Of a DNA stretch of 32,554 nucleotides, positions 8,700 through 19,239 are shown piece after piece (within the stretch, counting starts at the first letter, position 1; each line of letters begins with the position of its first letter). The notes under the pieces were generated by a model that was not told the DNA's origin, did no database searches, and was given only the letters and a program-made list of their open reading frames with translations. The DNA is from Bimuria novae-zelandiae CBS 107.79 (Eukaryota; Ascomycota; Dothideomycetes; Pleosporales; Didymosphaeriaceae), in NCBI GenBank assembly GCA_010015655.1, contig ML976744.1, positions 1-32,554 of the forward strand, read 5' to 3'. Made by a program: the position numbers and the translations under genes.

Positions 8700-9650
8700 T
8701 TTTGCCTAAGAACATAGTATCCTCGTTAAATATTACGTCGCGAGTACTAATTGTCTTCGCTAGAGAGGGAATCTATATTCTCTAGATATTAGTTAATTTG
8801 TAGCTAACAAGGTAGCTAATCTATGCTTTGGGGTTAAGCCTCTAAAGCCTACTTTTGCCACGTTTTGTATCATCGGTCATTGCAAAGGCTTTACAGCCAT
8901 ATACTTTTAGATAAGCTTGATTAGGCTTCTTTGGTTGGGTAATAATGCCGTTCTGAAAGGCTACTGTTGTAAAGAACACTTTATATAGAGATCGCTATTA
9001 ATTAGCGTAGTTTAGTGTTTAATTATACAAGTAGACTGCGGCTTAAGTAATCTTAGGCTATATCTACTAGGGTAGGTTAGAGTTAAGTCGCATTGCGCGC
9101 GCTTTATCCTTAATTACACTCCCTAAGCGTTCTACTCCTTTATTTTATACTTAAGTATTAAGTACTAAAGGCTTAATCTTAATGCCTTGCGCTGCGCACC
9201 ACTTCTTAACATTTACCTTAATAGAAAAGATCTCGTTATTAGATTTAATTACTTTCACTATAATATTATATTGTACTTTTATAAACTATATAAAAGTACT
9301 AAGTAATTTAATAATTAAGCGTGCTAGGTAATTATCCTTAAAGTAGAGGTCCCATGCAAAGCCTAAGAATTAATTAGTAATTAGTATTTAGCTCTTCTCT
9401 CTTGTTAAGCTATCTGCTTTATAGTCGTGAAAATTAATTGCGACTCGCTCGCCAGGACCTTCTGTTTGCTCCCTAGCTTGCTAGCGTATTTGCCATTTCA
9501 GTTTTACTTTGCCGCAGGCGTCACACTTAACTATAGGGAGGCTTTTAATCCTTACCCCCTTAGATTACTGCACAAGGTATTCGAGGGCCTAAGGGCCTAG
9601 ATAGCCTAGTTATTAGTACTAGGTCTACGCATCTACCTTTTGCGGTCTTC
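8700..9650 (-). pseudogene. Copia integrase region (RIP-mutated)
   Basis: The minus strand contains VCDACGK- and GPGERVAINFHDYKADS-like stretches (about 9540-9400), followed by TREKS, which are characteristic of the pre-integrase zinc finger and the start of the integrase core in fungal Copia elements. The core Asp in AIDF is read as Asn (AINF). Many stop codons are present downstream. Confidence 0.75.
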
Positions 9651-10365
9651 GTTTAGTGCGCGTGTTGGTTTTATAGGTGGCATGCGTAGCTTTAGTAGGT
9701 GTACTGCCTGCTGGCCTTGTTCTGTGTTCTAACACCTATTGTCCATATAATTCTTGAAGTTCTGCCAGCACAGTATTGTCTCTTCTCTTTAGAGTGGTTG
9801 GTTCTGCCCTTGTGTCCCACCAAAGGCCTTGCCTCCAGAGTAATTAGAATAATACAAAGTTGTAGAGCAGATTAGGGTAATAGGCTATATTATCTAGCTA
9901 TATTAATTAATTACTATTTACACTCTGTACGTTAAGATAGACGCTCCCGTATCCTTTAATCCATATTTATGTATTTCCTGCCTATATAAAGTCTCCTGGC
10001 GCTGGTGGCCAGTATAAGATAAAGCGATCGATGTCGTTAAAGATATAGCAGGTTATGCCTAAATTAAGTATGGCTAAGCGTCGCAGTAGGTACGTATTTA
10101 GGTTGGTGTAGAAGGATGCAACATTAAAGCTCGCTAGGATTTTAGTAATCTTGCGTCCATCTAGTCATTCATTATTAGCCTTAGTGATTCGAGGTGGAGT
10201 AGGAGTATATAATAATTTAATTCTAGGTATTTAAGACTTTAGTCTTTTCACCTTCCTCATCTTCTCTTATAGGCCTAAATTATTTTAGATCCTGAATTAT
10301 ACTATATCTGCAAAGCCAGGTCGTGGCCTAAACCACTCTAGTGCATGGTCCGGATATGCGTAGAA

Positions 10366-11440
10366 GCAGTCTTTTAGACTATGCCTTTGTTTACAAGTAG
10401 GGCATTTTTTGCCTTTAACTATTATTATATCCTCTATCGAGGACTGCTTGGATATGGTACTTTAACTAAATAATCGTTTTTGTTAAGGTCTTCCCTATCC
10501 ACGTTAGTTATTCGTGGAAGATGGCGCGTCTTTAGTAGCGTAAGAGGCGTCCCTGTTAGTGCCTAGGGTGGATGTACCACCAGTAGCGAGAGATAGCTCA
10601 CTAGTAGTAAAGGCGCCCCTATGCTGTTTGCCCTTAATTGGGTGGAGTATTACTATATGTTCTTAGAAGCGTTTTATTATCTCCTTCCTTATCATATCTG
10701 CGTCTCGGCGTCTAGTTTCTTGAAAGGACACTCCCCACGTAGGGGCAGCCTTCATAATCGCAGCCAGGAAGTCCTTTATAGTATTATAGATTAATTATAT
10801 TTTAGCAATATTGTTCGTCTCTGCTTCTATAGCTGCCTAATTATACTCAGTCAGCCAGGTATCCTAGTTTGAGGGTTGTCTTATTGGCTTAAGGGCCTGT
10901 AGGTATCGTGCTCTTGCCCTATCCCGCTTATCTTCCTTATTAACGCCTATAGTCTAGGTTAGAGACGTAATTTATTGCTAGATCTACTTTCTAGGCTTGC
11001 AGCAGTTGCGTTACAGGTGTTGTGACATAGTGGATTAGATATAGATAACCACTTTCTTAAGGCTTGTTCTCTCTTCGTGGTATTCTTTGTCCTTTATCTT
11101 ATAGTCTTTAAGCTGTATTTTATAGAACTTAATGTCCTCTTTATATACCTTAAGACCTAAGTTTGATAGCTCTAATAGGCGTGTTAGAGGGTTCTGTTAA
11201 TCGTTGTTGTTTACGCGGATAATTAATTAGTAACTTGCTATTTCTAGCGGTAATAGCGGTGTCGGCCTTTTGCGTGGGAGTTTGGCTCTATCTAGGTTAA
11301 TAATAGGCTATATATCTATTAGTTCGCATCGTGCTTTTAGTTGTAGTAGCCACGGTGTGTAGTTAGTGTAATTAGTTAACACGATTGTTAAGTCGCGAAG
11401 TGTTAACAGCGACATTATCCTTTCTTAAGGTTTAGTTAAG
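10366..11440 (-). pseudogene. Copia Gag region with zinc knuckle
   Basis: At 10404-10366 the minus strand reads CPTCKQRHSLKDC, a CX2CX3HX4C knuckle of the Gag nucleocapsid type, followed by FYAYPDHALEWFRPRPGF. Upstream of it, to about 11440, lies AT-rich sequence that would hold the rest of Gag, with frequent stops. The knuckle is intact, but the frame around it is not. Confidence 0.75.
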
Positions 11441-11457
11441 GTAGTAAGACTCTTAAT

Positions 11458-11838
11458 TGTTAGATTAGAAGGGTAATCTAATAAGATAAAAAGATAATAA
11501 TTAATTAAGATGAATTAAGGTATAAATTATGTGTGCTAAATTCTCTGTGTCTAAGAGGTCTAGGACTCTGCCTTTTATCTTTAGGTTGCCTGCCTAGATA
11601 TCCCTTGCTTTATCCCTTGCTTTATCCTTATTTTATTCCTTGCGTTATTCCTTGCGCGTTGAGCGAGGGCGGAATGCGAGGGCGGAATATAAGGGCGGAA
11701 TGCAAGGGCGTAAGTGCGCCAGCCTCCTTGCATATGCAAAGGACCATGTGGTCGGACACACCCCCTCAGCATAGGCGGAATGTACGGGCGTAGGTGCGCC
11801 AGCCTCCTTGCAGATGCAAAGGGCCATGTAATCGGATA
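11458..11838 (-). repeat. Copia LTR (5' LTR in element orientation)
   Basis: 381 bp, starts tgttagattagaag and ends atcggata. It is a RIP-altered copy of 6202-6582: terminal CA is changed to TA, and many TpG are changed to TpA in the first 60 bp. A possible primer-binding region lies just inside (minus strand, from about 11457 downward). Confidence 0.93.
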
Positions 11839-11843
11839 ATAAG

Positions 11844-12400
11844 CTAGTTCTTCGGCTAATATAGCTTCTTTAATTAGCACAAACCTTGACTCCTTAGTAA
11901 GTTAATAGATTATAACTAAAATTAAGTTATAGGGATCCTTATTTCCTAGTGCTAGTAATGCTAGTAGCTTTACGATAAAGTCTATAGTCACACTAGACTA
12001 TAGCCTTAGGGGTGGCTATAGTAGCTATAAAAGGTTATAGGGCTTATATCTCTTAGGCTTATTCTAGTAACAGGCTAAATAGTTGCTTAATACCTTCTAT
12101 ATTACCTAGCGTAGCCTAAGGATAGTATATTTGTTCGCGATTTAACGCGTTGTTTTAGTAATTCTTAGGTGTTCCTAGTCCTTGTCTTCGTGTAGCTTCT
12201 TAATTAGCAACGGGGCTACTTATTTACTAATCTAGATTTAGTTTTTATAGTCTCGTGCTATTAATCTCGTGGCTTAGTAAAGATTATACGCCTGGCGATC
12301 TTTGTCTATAAGCCTACCGTAATCTTATATTCTATCTATAGCTAGTCTATAATAGGTGAGGTCTACGCGTTGTACTTCTAGTGCTGGCGTAAGCTATGTC
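11844..12400 (-). pseudogene. Gypsy A integrase N-terminal part
   Basis: Minus-strand translation shows NKPKRYKPYNLL, SSVTIDFIVKLLALLALG and TKESRFVLIKEAI, matching the start of a Gypsy integrase core (family pattern W-x-S-V/I-x-x-D-F). It is continuous with 6201 downward once the Copia element is removed. Stops interrupt the frame. Confidence 0.82.
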
Positions 12401-12549
12401 TTATTATAGCGAAGGGTTCTATCCTTCGCATAGGCTAAGATTACGATATAGTTATTCCTATTATCTTCTTTTATAAGATCTAATTATCTACTTAGTGCGT
12501 CTGCTATAGTGTTTACTTTTCCTAGTAGATACGTAATGCGAAAGTTAAA

Positions 12550-13780
12550 TTCTACTATTTATTTAGACTATCTTTTTTACTATTAATTAAGCTTCTTAGT
12601 CGTTATAAAGCGTGTTAGATTAAGGTAATTAGAGAACACCTCTATCTAATACTTAGCCCCTTTAAGCTATACTTCTTATTACTTAAAATAGTTAACGATC
12701 GCTAGTAGTTCTTTATTATAGATTTTATAGTTAAGTTTTGCTCCTAAGAGCTTTTTGCGTGATAAAAGACGGGTCTCTATTTCTTGTTATTATATTCTTG
12801 TAGTAATACGGCCCCTATCGCATAGTTAGATGCGTCTGTGTAGATGCGATGTCGCCGCTCTAGGTTATATATCTATAGTAGGGGTGCCGTTAGGAATAGG
12901 CGCTTTAGCTGTTTAAAAGCTCTCTTCTCTACTTTTTATAAGGGTTGCTATTTTCCTGTCTTCGTGAGTTCTATTAGCGGAGTAGTAACCTTAGAGTAGT
13001 TCTTAATAAATTTGCGATAGAAGTTAGTAAAGCCTAAGAAGGATTAGATATCCTTTACTAATTTTAGTAGTAGCTATTCTTCTATTATTATAATTTTCTT
13101 TAGGTCTATTTTAACACCTTCTTAGGATATTATAAATCCCAGATATTCCGTTTCCGTGATATAGAATTCACATTTCTTAGGGTGTAGGAGCAATCTGTGC
13201 TCTTGTAGTTTTTGTAACACCTTGCGAACATGTTCCTTATGTTCTTCTAGTGTTCCGCTTAAGTATATTAATATGTCGTCAAGGTATGCCGTGCAGAATA
13301 CGTCTAAATATTTATATAATACTTAATTTATTAGCTTCTAGAAGGCTACTAGTGTATTAGTTAGCCCTATTAGTATAACTATATACTTAAAGAGGCTGTA
13401 TCGCGTGCGGAAAGCTGTCTTCTACTTATAGCTCTTTACTATTTAAATCCTGTGGAATCTATCCTGGATATTAAATTTCGTAAACTATTTAGCTCCTTGG
13501 AGTCGATCTATAAGCTCCGTTATTAGGGGTAATAAGTAATAGTTTTTAACTATAACGGTATTTAGCTATTTATAATTTATATAAAGTTGTAGCCTGCCGT
13601 CTTTCTTTTAAATAAAGAGTATAGGGAAGGCTATAAGGCTTTAACTAGATTTCTACTTTCTTAAGCGTAGGTTCTTTTGTATTAGCTCTTTTAACTTTAT
13701 TTCTTATTTATAGATAAGGGGCCTTAGGCGTTCTAGCTATAGCTTAGCTCCTTTTACTAGTAGTATCTCGTGATCCTACT
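12550..13780 (-). pseudogene. Gypsy A reverse transcriptase and RNase H
   Basis: Minus-strand translation shows FPILFIQKKDGRL, YYLLPLITELIDRLQGAK, KTAFRTRYSLFKY, GLTNTLVAFQKLIN, and the polymerase motif [10 protein letters not shown] (around 13270-13290), followed by [23 protein letters not shown]. These are the ordered blocks of a Ty3/Gypsy RT. The YLDD motif is intact in this copy, while neighbouring codons carry RIP stops. RNase H follows to about 12550. Confidence 0.88.
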
Positions 13781-15479
13781 CTTTATGTTTAGGCAGGATA
13801 GTCTTGTCGTACTCCTTAAATAGGTCCGCGAATTCCTTATATTCTTCTAGTAGACCTAGGTTGTCTAGGACTATCTTAGCCTCTTAGACCTATATATAGT
13901 GCACCTGCCCTAGGTGTCGCTGTAAAATCCTGTCTATCTTAGATACTAATATTTTTTATATCCTAGATAGTTAGTTCCCTTTCCTTATCTAAGGTTAGGG
14001 AGTTTCCCTTTTGCCAGGGTTTACCTAAACCGTTGCTAGTGGGTTTCGGGGGAGGATCGTTCGTTTAATCTAGTCTATTTATAGATTATGCTATTTTAGC
14101 TATTCGTATCTAATAATAGCTTTAATGTCTCCTATCTCTATAATAGTAAAGACGTGTTAGCTTTCTAGGCCTTTTATGTTAACTTATACCGGCGCCGTCT
14201 CGAGGCGTAGCTAACTATTACTATATCCTTATAATTAGGTCCTATTTATAAGTCCTATTTATAGTAGTGTCCTTTTATTATAATATAGCATATTGTATTT
14301 TTTAACCACTCGTGGGGCTATTAGATATACGTCTACCCCTAAATTAATAAGTGCTGTAACATGGTGTCCGTATACTATAATATCTTTAATTAAGCGTTTC
14401 TCGACTTAGCGAGTGTTAACTTAATAAGCTATAATAATTACACTATTACTAGTATAGCTTGTTACCTAGTAATAATCTAGTTTTTTAAGTCCTTAGAGTC
14501 CTTAGACTTGTTTTAGCCCTCCTATAAGGCTTCTGCCTCTTAGATCTAACTCTTAAGCTAGGCTAGCTTTAAGACTTCTTTAACCCTATACTACTTATAT
14601 TATTATCAATACAGTGTATAGGTCTCTCTAATCTTATTAGATTTGTATACCTCCTAGTTCCCGTGTTGTAGGTAATTTAGGGTAAGATATTCGTTCTAGG
14701 CTAATATATTATGTCCTAGGTAGCTATTAGAGGAAGCCACTTCCTCCTATAGGCTTAGGTGCACGAAGCACTACAGGTTATATTAGTCCTATCTAATTAT
14801 TAAGTAGTCCGCGTCTCTTCCTAGCTATATGTTCCTTATTATTATACTAGCGTTGCGGGGGTCTAGGCCCTAAGGGAACTAGCCTGTCTCGAACTTCTAT
14901 TACCTATATATCTTATAGGTAATATTAAAATATTAATGCTACTTGTTCTACTTATAGTGCTTAGTCTAGTAAAGTAAAAAGTACTTATAGTAATTATTAG
15001 GTACGCTGCACTAACTCTTCTTAAGTCTATAGTACTCTAAGCTTCCTAGAAAGTAAGAAGCTTTAACTCTAGCCTTATAGTACTATTAGCATCCTTTTTG
15101 TATATATTGCCACCATTTAGCATGCGCATGTTACTCTTGTATCGTAACCTAGTATAGGTACTACTTCGAGGGTCCTTATAACTTTTCGGCAAGCTAATAA
15201 GCGTCCCACGTATATAGTCCTTAGACAATTACCTTCGCCTTGCACTAAGATAAGTAGTATAACGTACTATTATATATCTAGCAGGTGTTATTTACTAATT
15301 ATTAAAAGATCTAGTATTTATAAAGGGTCCTTTATTTCTCCTCTTATTCTTTTACTAGTTTAGGGATCTCTTGCGTAAGATCTACCTTATTAGTTTCTAC
15401 TAGCAAAAGAGTAGTTATAGCTACTTATAAAAGGTTAGTTATATTAGCCTTAATCTCTTAACCTTTGTAGTCCTTAGCA

Positions 15480-16290
15480 AAGTAGCCTTATTTACTATAT
15501 TAAAGGCAGGCCTTATCTTTAAACCTTTATTCTTACTCTTCTTAGGAGATACTATTCTTTCCTTATTAACTTTTCTTAGGTCTATACGGCTATCTTCCTT
15601 TGCCATTTTTCTTTTTGTACCATCGGGCTTTATTAGTTATAATAACGTCTCTATCCCGATCTCTTCTAACAGGTCTAGCGTTGTTTTCTTTTCTAGAGAG
15701 CAGTCAGGTGCTATATTGTTTTTTTAGCTTTTACTTATACAGGCGATTATTAGCTTTAATAGCGTTATTAATAAGCTCTTTTAGATTGTCCACTTTTCCT
15801 TAGTAGACTAGTTCGTCTTTAACTAATTCCTTTAGTCTATTATAATAGACGATTATAAGCGGGGCTTCTCCCTATCTGTTAAGTTCTGCTATAATCTATT
15901 TAAACTCTAGTATATAGAGTACTATAGATCTCTCTTAACGTAGGCGTTGGAGGCGTATCTTAGCTTAATATTTTTTATTAATAGTGCTAAACATTCCCTT
16001 TATAGCCTTATAAAAGGATTCTTAGTCATTAAAGGCGTCCTTAGTAGCGTCTAAAGTATAATCCTTTAGTTTGCCATACTTAAGAAAGTTATTAATTATT
16101 AGCCTAGCCTATATAGCTACTTTATCCTGCATGTTTATATAGGTAACTAGGATCTTGTCTTGTTCCGTGTTAAACTTTCCTAGGTTGTAGCAGATAAATA
16201 GTTCTATCTAGGTTAGGAACGTTCCTAGATAGCCCTTCCTAGAGTAGGGTTTAGGCTTTAGAACTTTTAGTTAATATTTTACATCTTCCT
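15480..16290 (-). pseudogene. Gypsy A Gag
   Basis: Minus-strand translation shows a retrotransposon gag domain: KFNTEQDKILVTYINMQDKVAI, FYKAIKGMFSTI, RLQRLR, LYILEFK-stop-IIAELNR, YYNRLKELVKDEL (about 16230-15830). A decayed CCHC knuckle (ACL-stop-YSK-stop-GYFAKDYKG) lies near 15500. All segments contain stops. Between this and RT (about 13800-15480) I expect protease, and see only AT-rich RIP-altered sequence. Confidence 0.8.
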
Positions 16291-16447
16291 ATTTACTTAT
16301 CTTCTTACTTATCTAATTAATAATTTCTTATAGCTAGGCTATCTAAGCCGCTTGTTTAATAACTATTTTTCTTAGGGTCTTTTCCTTAGGTGCCGAGGCT
16401 GTAGTGGTCGAGCTAGGTCTTATTATTATACTATAGGGTAGTTAAAG

Positions 16448-16898
16448 TGTTATAAGGCTCTTACACCTTATTTAATCTAGATTAGGGTAGTAAGGTATCG
16501 TAGTACTTTATAGATTATTTAATAGTATAAGTTAATGCGACACTTAGCGCGAGGCTAGATAATCTAATCTTATAATAAAATAAGATAACTTATTAGTCTA
16601 TATAGGAGAACGTACTCGCATAGAAGATATATAAGTTAACTATAAGGAGTATAATAAAGGAAAACCGTCCTGTATATATATCCTCCTTGTCCTATAGAAT
16701 CCCACGATGTCCCATATCCTGGCACCGTGGGATCCCATGGGATTTCCTGGGACGTCACGTGATCGGAGGGTCACGTGGTCCCACGGTGTCCTATAGTCTT
16801 GGCGTCTGGGACAGCGTGGGACGTTACGTAATCCTGAGGTGGGGCCTGGATGCCGTCATAAGGCTCTCCGTCCCACCGTCGACTTCTGGACCGTAACA
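16448..16898 (-). repeat. LTR of Gypsy A (5' LTR in element orientation)
   Basis: 451 bp, starts tgttataagg and ends ctggaccgtaaca, followed by target repeat taaag. Its outer GC-rich half is less mutated than in the partner LTR, while its other half is more mutated. Confidence 0.93.
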
Positions 16899-16903
16899 TA
16901 AAG

Positions 16904-18195
16904 CTAACGTCTTAGATAACTATGAGCTATCTAGTATTAATATTCTAAATTTTTAAAATATTTTTTTAAATTAAGTAGTAATATGCTAGTAGCTTTAAAT
17001 GAGCTAAAAACGAACTTTTAGGTCTATATATTTAACTAAGTAGCCTAAAATATTAAGAAGAAGTCCTTTTTTTTTTTTTTTTTTTTAATAAAAATATATT
17101 TAAGTATTATATAGAGGTAATTTATAAATTCTTAAAAGTAATTTATTATTAAAGAACTAAAGCTAATTATATCTAATAGCTAAAGCGTATAAGTTAAATA
17201 TGGAAGGAAAATATATAGTAATATCTTATTATTATTATTAAACATCGCCATCTCTTTCGTACTTTAAGTTTAGTGTAATAATTAAATACTTACTTAAGCT
17301 ATATAAGGCTAATATTATTATTTATCTAGCCTATAAGTAAGGTTATAAAATAGACTTAATAAGTTCTTAAGTAAATATTTTTAATCCAGCTAGCTTGTAT
17401 ATATTCTTACTTTACTAGATAAATAATAAATAGTATTAATATATTCGTATTAGTGTATATTAATGCTAGCACTGTTACCTAGTCGCAGAATTTATTTTAA
17501 AAGCTACATTAACGCGTTTATATTTATATACGTCTTTATTAAAGACTTTTTTTAATTTACTAATTATTTTAATTACGAAGCCTTTTTTTATCTATATTAT
17601 ACATTTTTAATAGCTATATATTATAGAGGGTTAAAATATAGGCTATATGTAATGTACGTCGCCCTATACCACGTCGCCATACATCCCTAAATGGAATAAG
17701 TAACGATAGCTATCGTTATACGACATAGGATAGTGTATATAGGCATCGTAACACTGTATTTAGTAACTAAATTAGTATTATAGTGTATAGAGTTTATTAC
17801 TAGCGCCTATTAAAATATAAGCTTATTTTTATTATATTTAATAAAGTACGTAATTTAGCTTTTAAAAATATTTTTAGTAGCTAATTAGGATACGAAATTT
17901 TATATTATAAATTTTATAAATAGTAGGCGTTGCTTAGTAAGCTCCTTTATATACCTTATAAGCTTAGCTTCTTAGTATAGGCTAAGTATATACTAGTTAA
18001 AATATTTAGTAACGTATAGGCACTGCACGCGTTAATATTAGTATAATAAAATTACATAATTAATACTATATATTTTTACTACTTTTAAATGTTTAAACTT
18101 TTTATTTGAAGCTAGGCTATTAATTTATATAATTGCTTTATTAATAGCTAGCATAGTGGTGGAGTTATGTAATGTGGAAGACATGTGTAAAATGG
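16904..18195 (-). pseudogene. 5' part of RIP-mutated pogo/Fot1 transposase
   Basis: This stretch lies between Gypsy A and Gypsy B and belongs to the host pogo-like element. A possible start is at 18154 (MLAINKAII). A catalytic-block remnant (VYNIDKK, then GF after a one-base slip in an A run) lies near 17610-17576, followed by VIKIISKLKKVFNKDVYKYKRVNVAF, which parallels the second pogo element. Stops are frequent. A GC-richer island with an 18-bp palindrome (17701-17718) sits upstream of the catalytic block. A run of about 20 T lies near 17068. Confidence 0.7.
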
Positions 18196-18621
18196 TGTTA
18201 TGGGGCGCTCTCGCTTGGTCCGATCCAGGTTAGGACGGTAAGGTAATAAGATGCCTTATAGATTATTTAATAGTATAAGTTAATGCGACACGTAGCGCGA
18301 GGTTAAATAAAATAACTATTAGTTTATATAAGAGAATGTACTCGCATAGAAGATATATAAGTTAACTACAAGAAGCGTATAAAGGAAATCGTCCTGTATA
18401 TATATCCTCCTTGTCCTATGGGGTCCTATGGTATCCCATATCCTATTCTCGTGGGATCCCATGAGATAATCTAGGACATCACGTGACCAGGGTTACGTGG
18501 TCCTATAATGTCTTATGGTCTTGGCGTCTAAGATAGCCTAGGACGTTACGTAAGCCGCAAGGTGGGGCCTAATTATCGTTATAAGGCTTGTCGTCCTACC
18601 TTTAACTTCTAGACTATAATA
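18196..18621 (-). repeat. LTR of Gypsy B (3' LTR in element orientation)
   Basis: 426 bp, starts tgttatgggg and ends agactataata (ancestral ...gtaaca). It lacks 20 bp present in the partner LTR (a segment after gcgcgaggtta). Confidence 0.9.
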
Positions 18622-18728
18622 TTATCCTCCTCCTTCCTCTGCATGTCCCTATACAGTAGCTAATATCCTCCCAAAGTACCCTTTATTATTATATTAGAGA
18701 CTAAATAAACTTAATTAGTTAGACTGCT

Positions 18729-19237
18729 ATAGTGTCCTGCAAGTACTACGTAAAGAAGGACTTAACTTATAAGCTATTTTTTTAAGATATAGTATAGTAA
18801 TTACTATAAAAATAGCGTTGTAAAGTATAAGCTACTAGAACCCGTAGTTCTAAATTTTTTTTTAAATTAATTTTAAGATAGATAGGCTTAAGCGCCTAAA
18901 AAAAGTAATAATAATAAAAAAAATAGTTATAGTAGCTCTCTAAGCTACTTGTACTAAAAGGAAAAAGTTATTAAAGTAAAAGCGTTTACTTAAGAAGCGT
19001 AAGGAGAAGCTCTTTACTAATTTAATAAAATTTATTAAAGAAATTAAGCGCCTTAAGGGGCTAAAAGAGTTAAACTAAGATATTACGTAATTAGAGAGAG
19101 GCCTTATACCTAGTACTATTACTTTTGATTAGGCCGCTTTTCCCCCGCCCTTTAATCCTAATAATCTTAAACTTTTAGCCTTAACTTCTTTAGATGTTCC
19201 TAGTAGAACTTCTCTAAGGCCTCTTTATAGTTAGTAA
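18729..19237 (+). pseudogene. accessory opposite-strand ORF of Gypsy B (RIP-mutated)
   Basis: This is the homologue of 4846-5358, at the same position between polypurine tract and chromodomain. It starts with the same ATA-GTG-TCC-TGC series and keeps the downstream Lys/Arg-rich segment and a PPPFNP-like tail. It has a 2-base deletion in a T run near 18780-18790, and more stops than copy A. The later ladder positions also read Tyr. Conservation of the residue pattern in two independent insertions supports a real protein in the active ancestor. Confidence 0.6.
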
Positions 19238-19239
19238 GG

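Larger units (their letters stand above)
6202..11838 (-). mobile_element. Ty1/Copia retrotransposon nested inside Gypsy A
   Basis: 5637 bp with 381-bp LTRs and the direct repeat ataag at both flanks (6197-6201 and 11839-11843). The minus strand encodes, in Copia order from high to low coordinates, a Gag with zinc knuckle, protease region, integrase, then RT and RNase H. The polypurine tract complement (caccccctta) lies just inside the low-coordinate LTR, confirming minus orientation. The differences between the LTRs in the 60-bp start region are all C-to-T or G-to-A, nearly all at CpA/TpG, and there they are concentrated in the copy at 11458. This copy keeps more GC than the host elements, so it is probably the youngest member of the nest. 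Confidence 0.95.
4285..16898 (-). mobile_element. Ty3/Gypsy chromovirus copy A (with a nested Copia element)
   Basis: Two 451-bp LTRs, both TG...CA, are flanked by the direct repeat taaag (4280-4284 and 16899-16903). Net of the nested Copia element and its duplication the element is 6972 bp. The minus-strand order is 5' LTR (right), gag, protease region, RT, RNase H, integrase, chromodomain, polypurine tract, 3' LTR (left). The polypurine tract is the complement of the pyrimidine run just after 4735 (ctatcctcctccttcctctg). Every coding segment carries stop codons, mostly explainable as CAA/CAG or TGG changed to TAA/TAG. It belongs to the same family as copy B but is less mutated. Confidence 0.95.

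Noticed and set aside
11533..11880. ORFs on both strands in the Copia LTR (also 6271-6513).
   Set aside because: They arise from the repeated GC-richer LTR sequence without RIP stops. They lie within the LTR and read different frames of repeats.
16904..18195. Possibility that the AT-rich spacer between the two Gypsy elements was an independent region such as a centromere-like tract.
   Set aside because: Removing both Gypsy elements with their target duplications joins it to the pogo ends, and it contains the transposase catalytic block.
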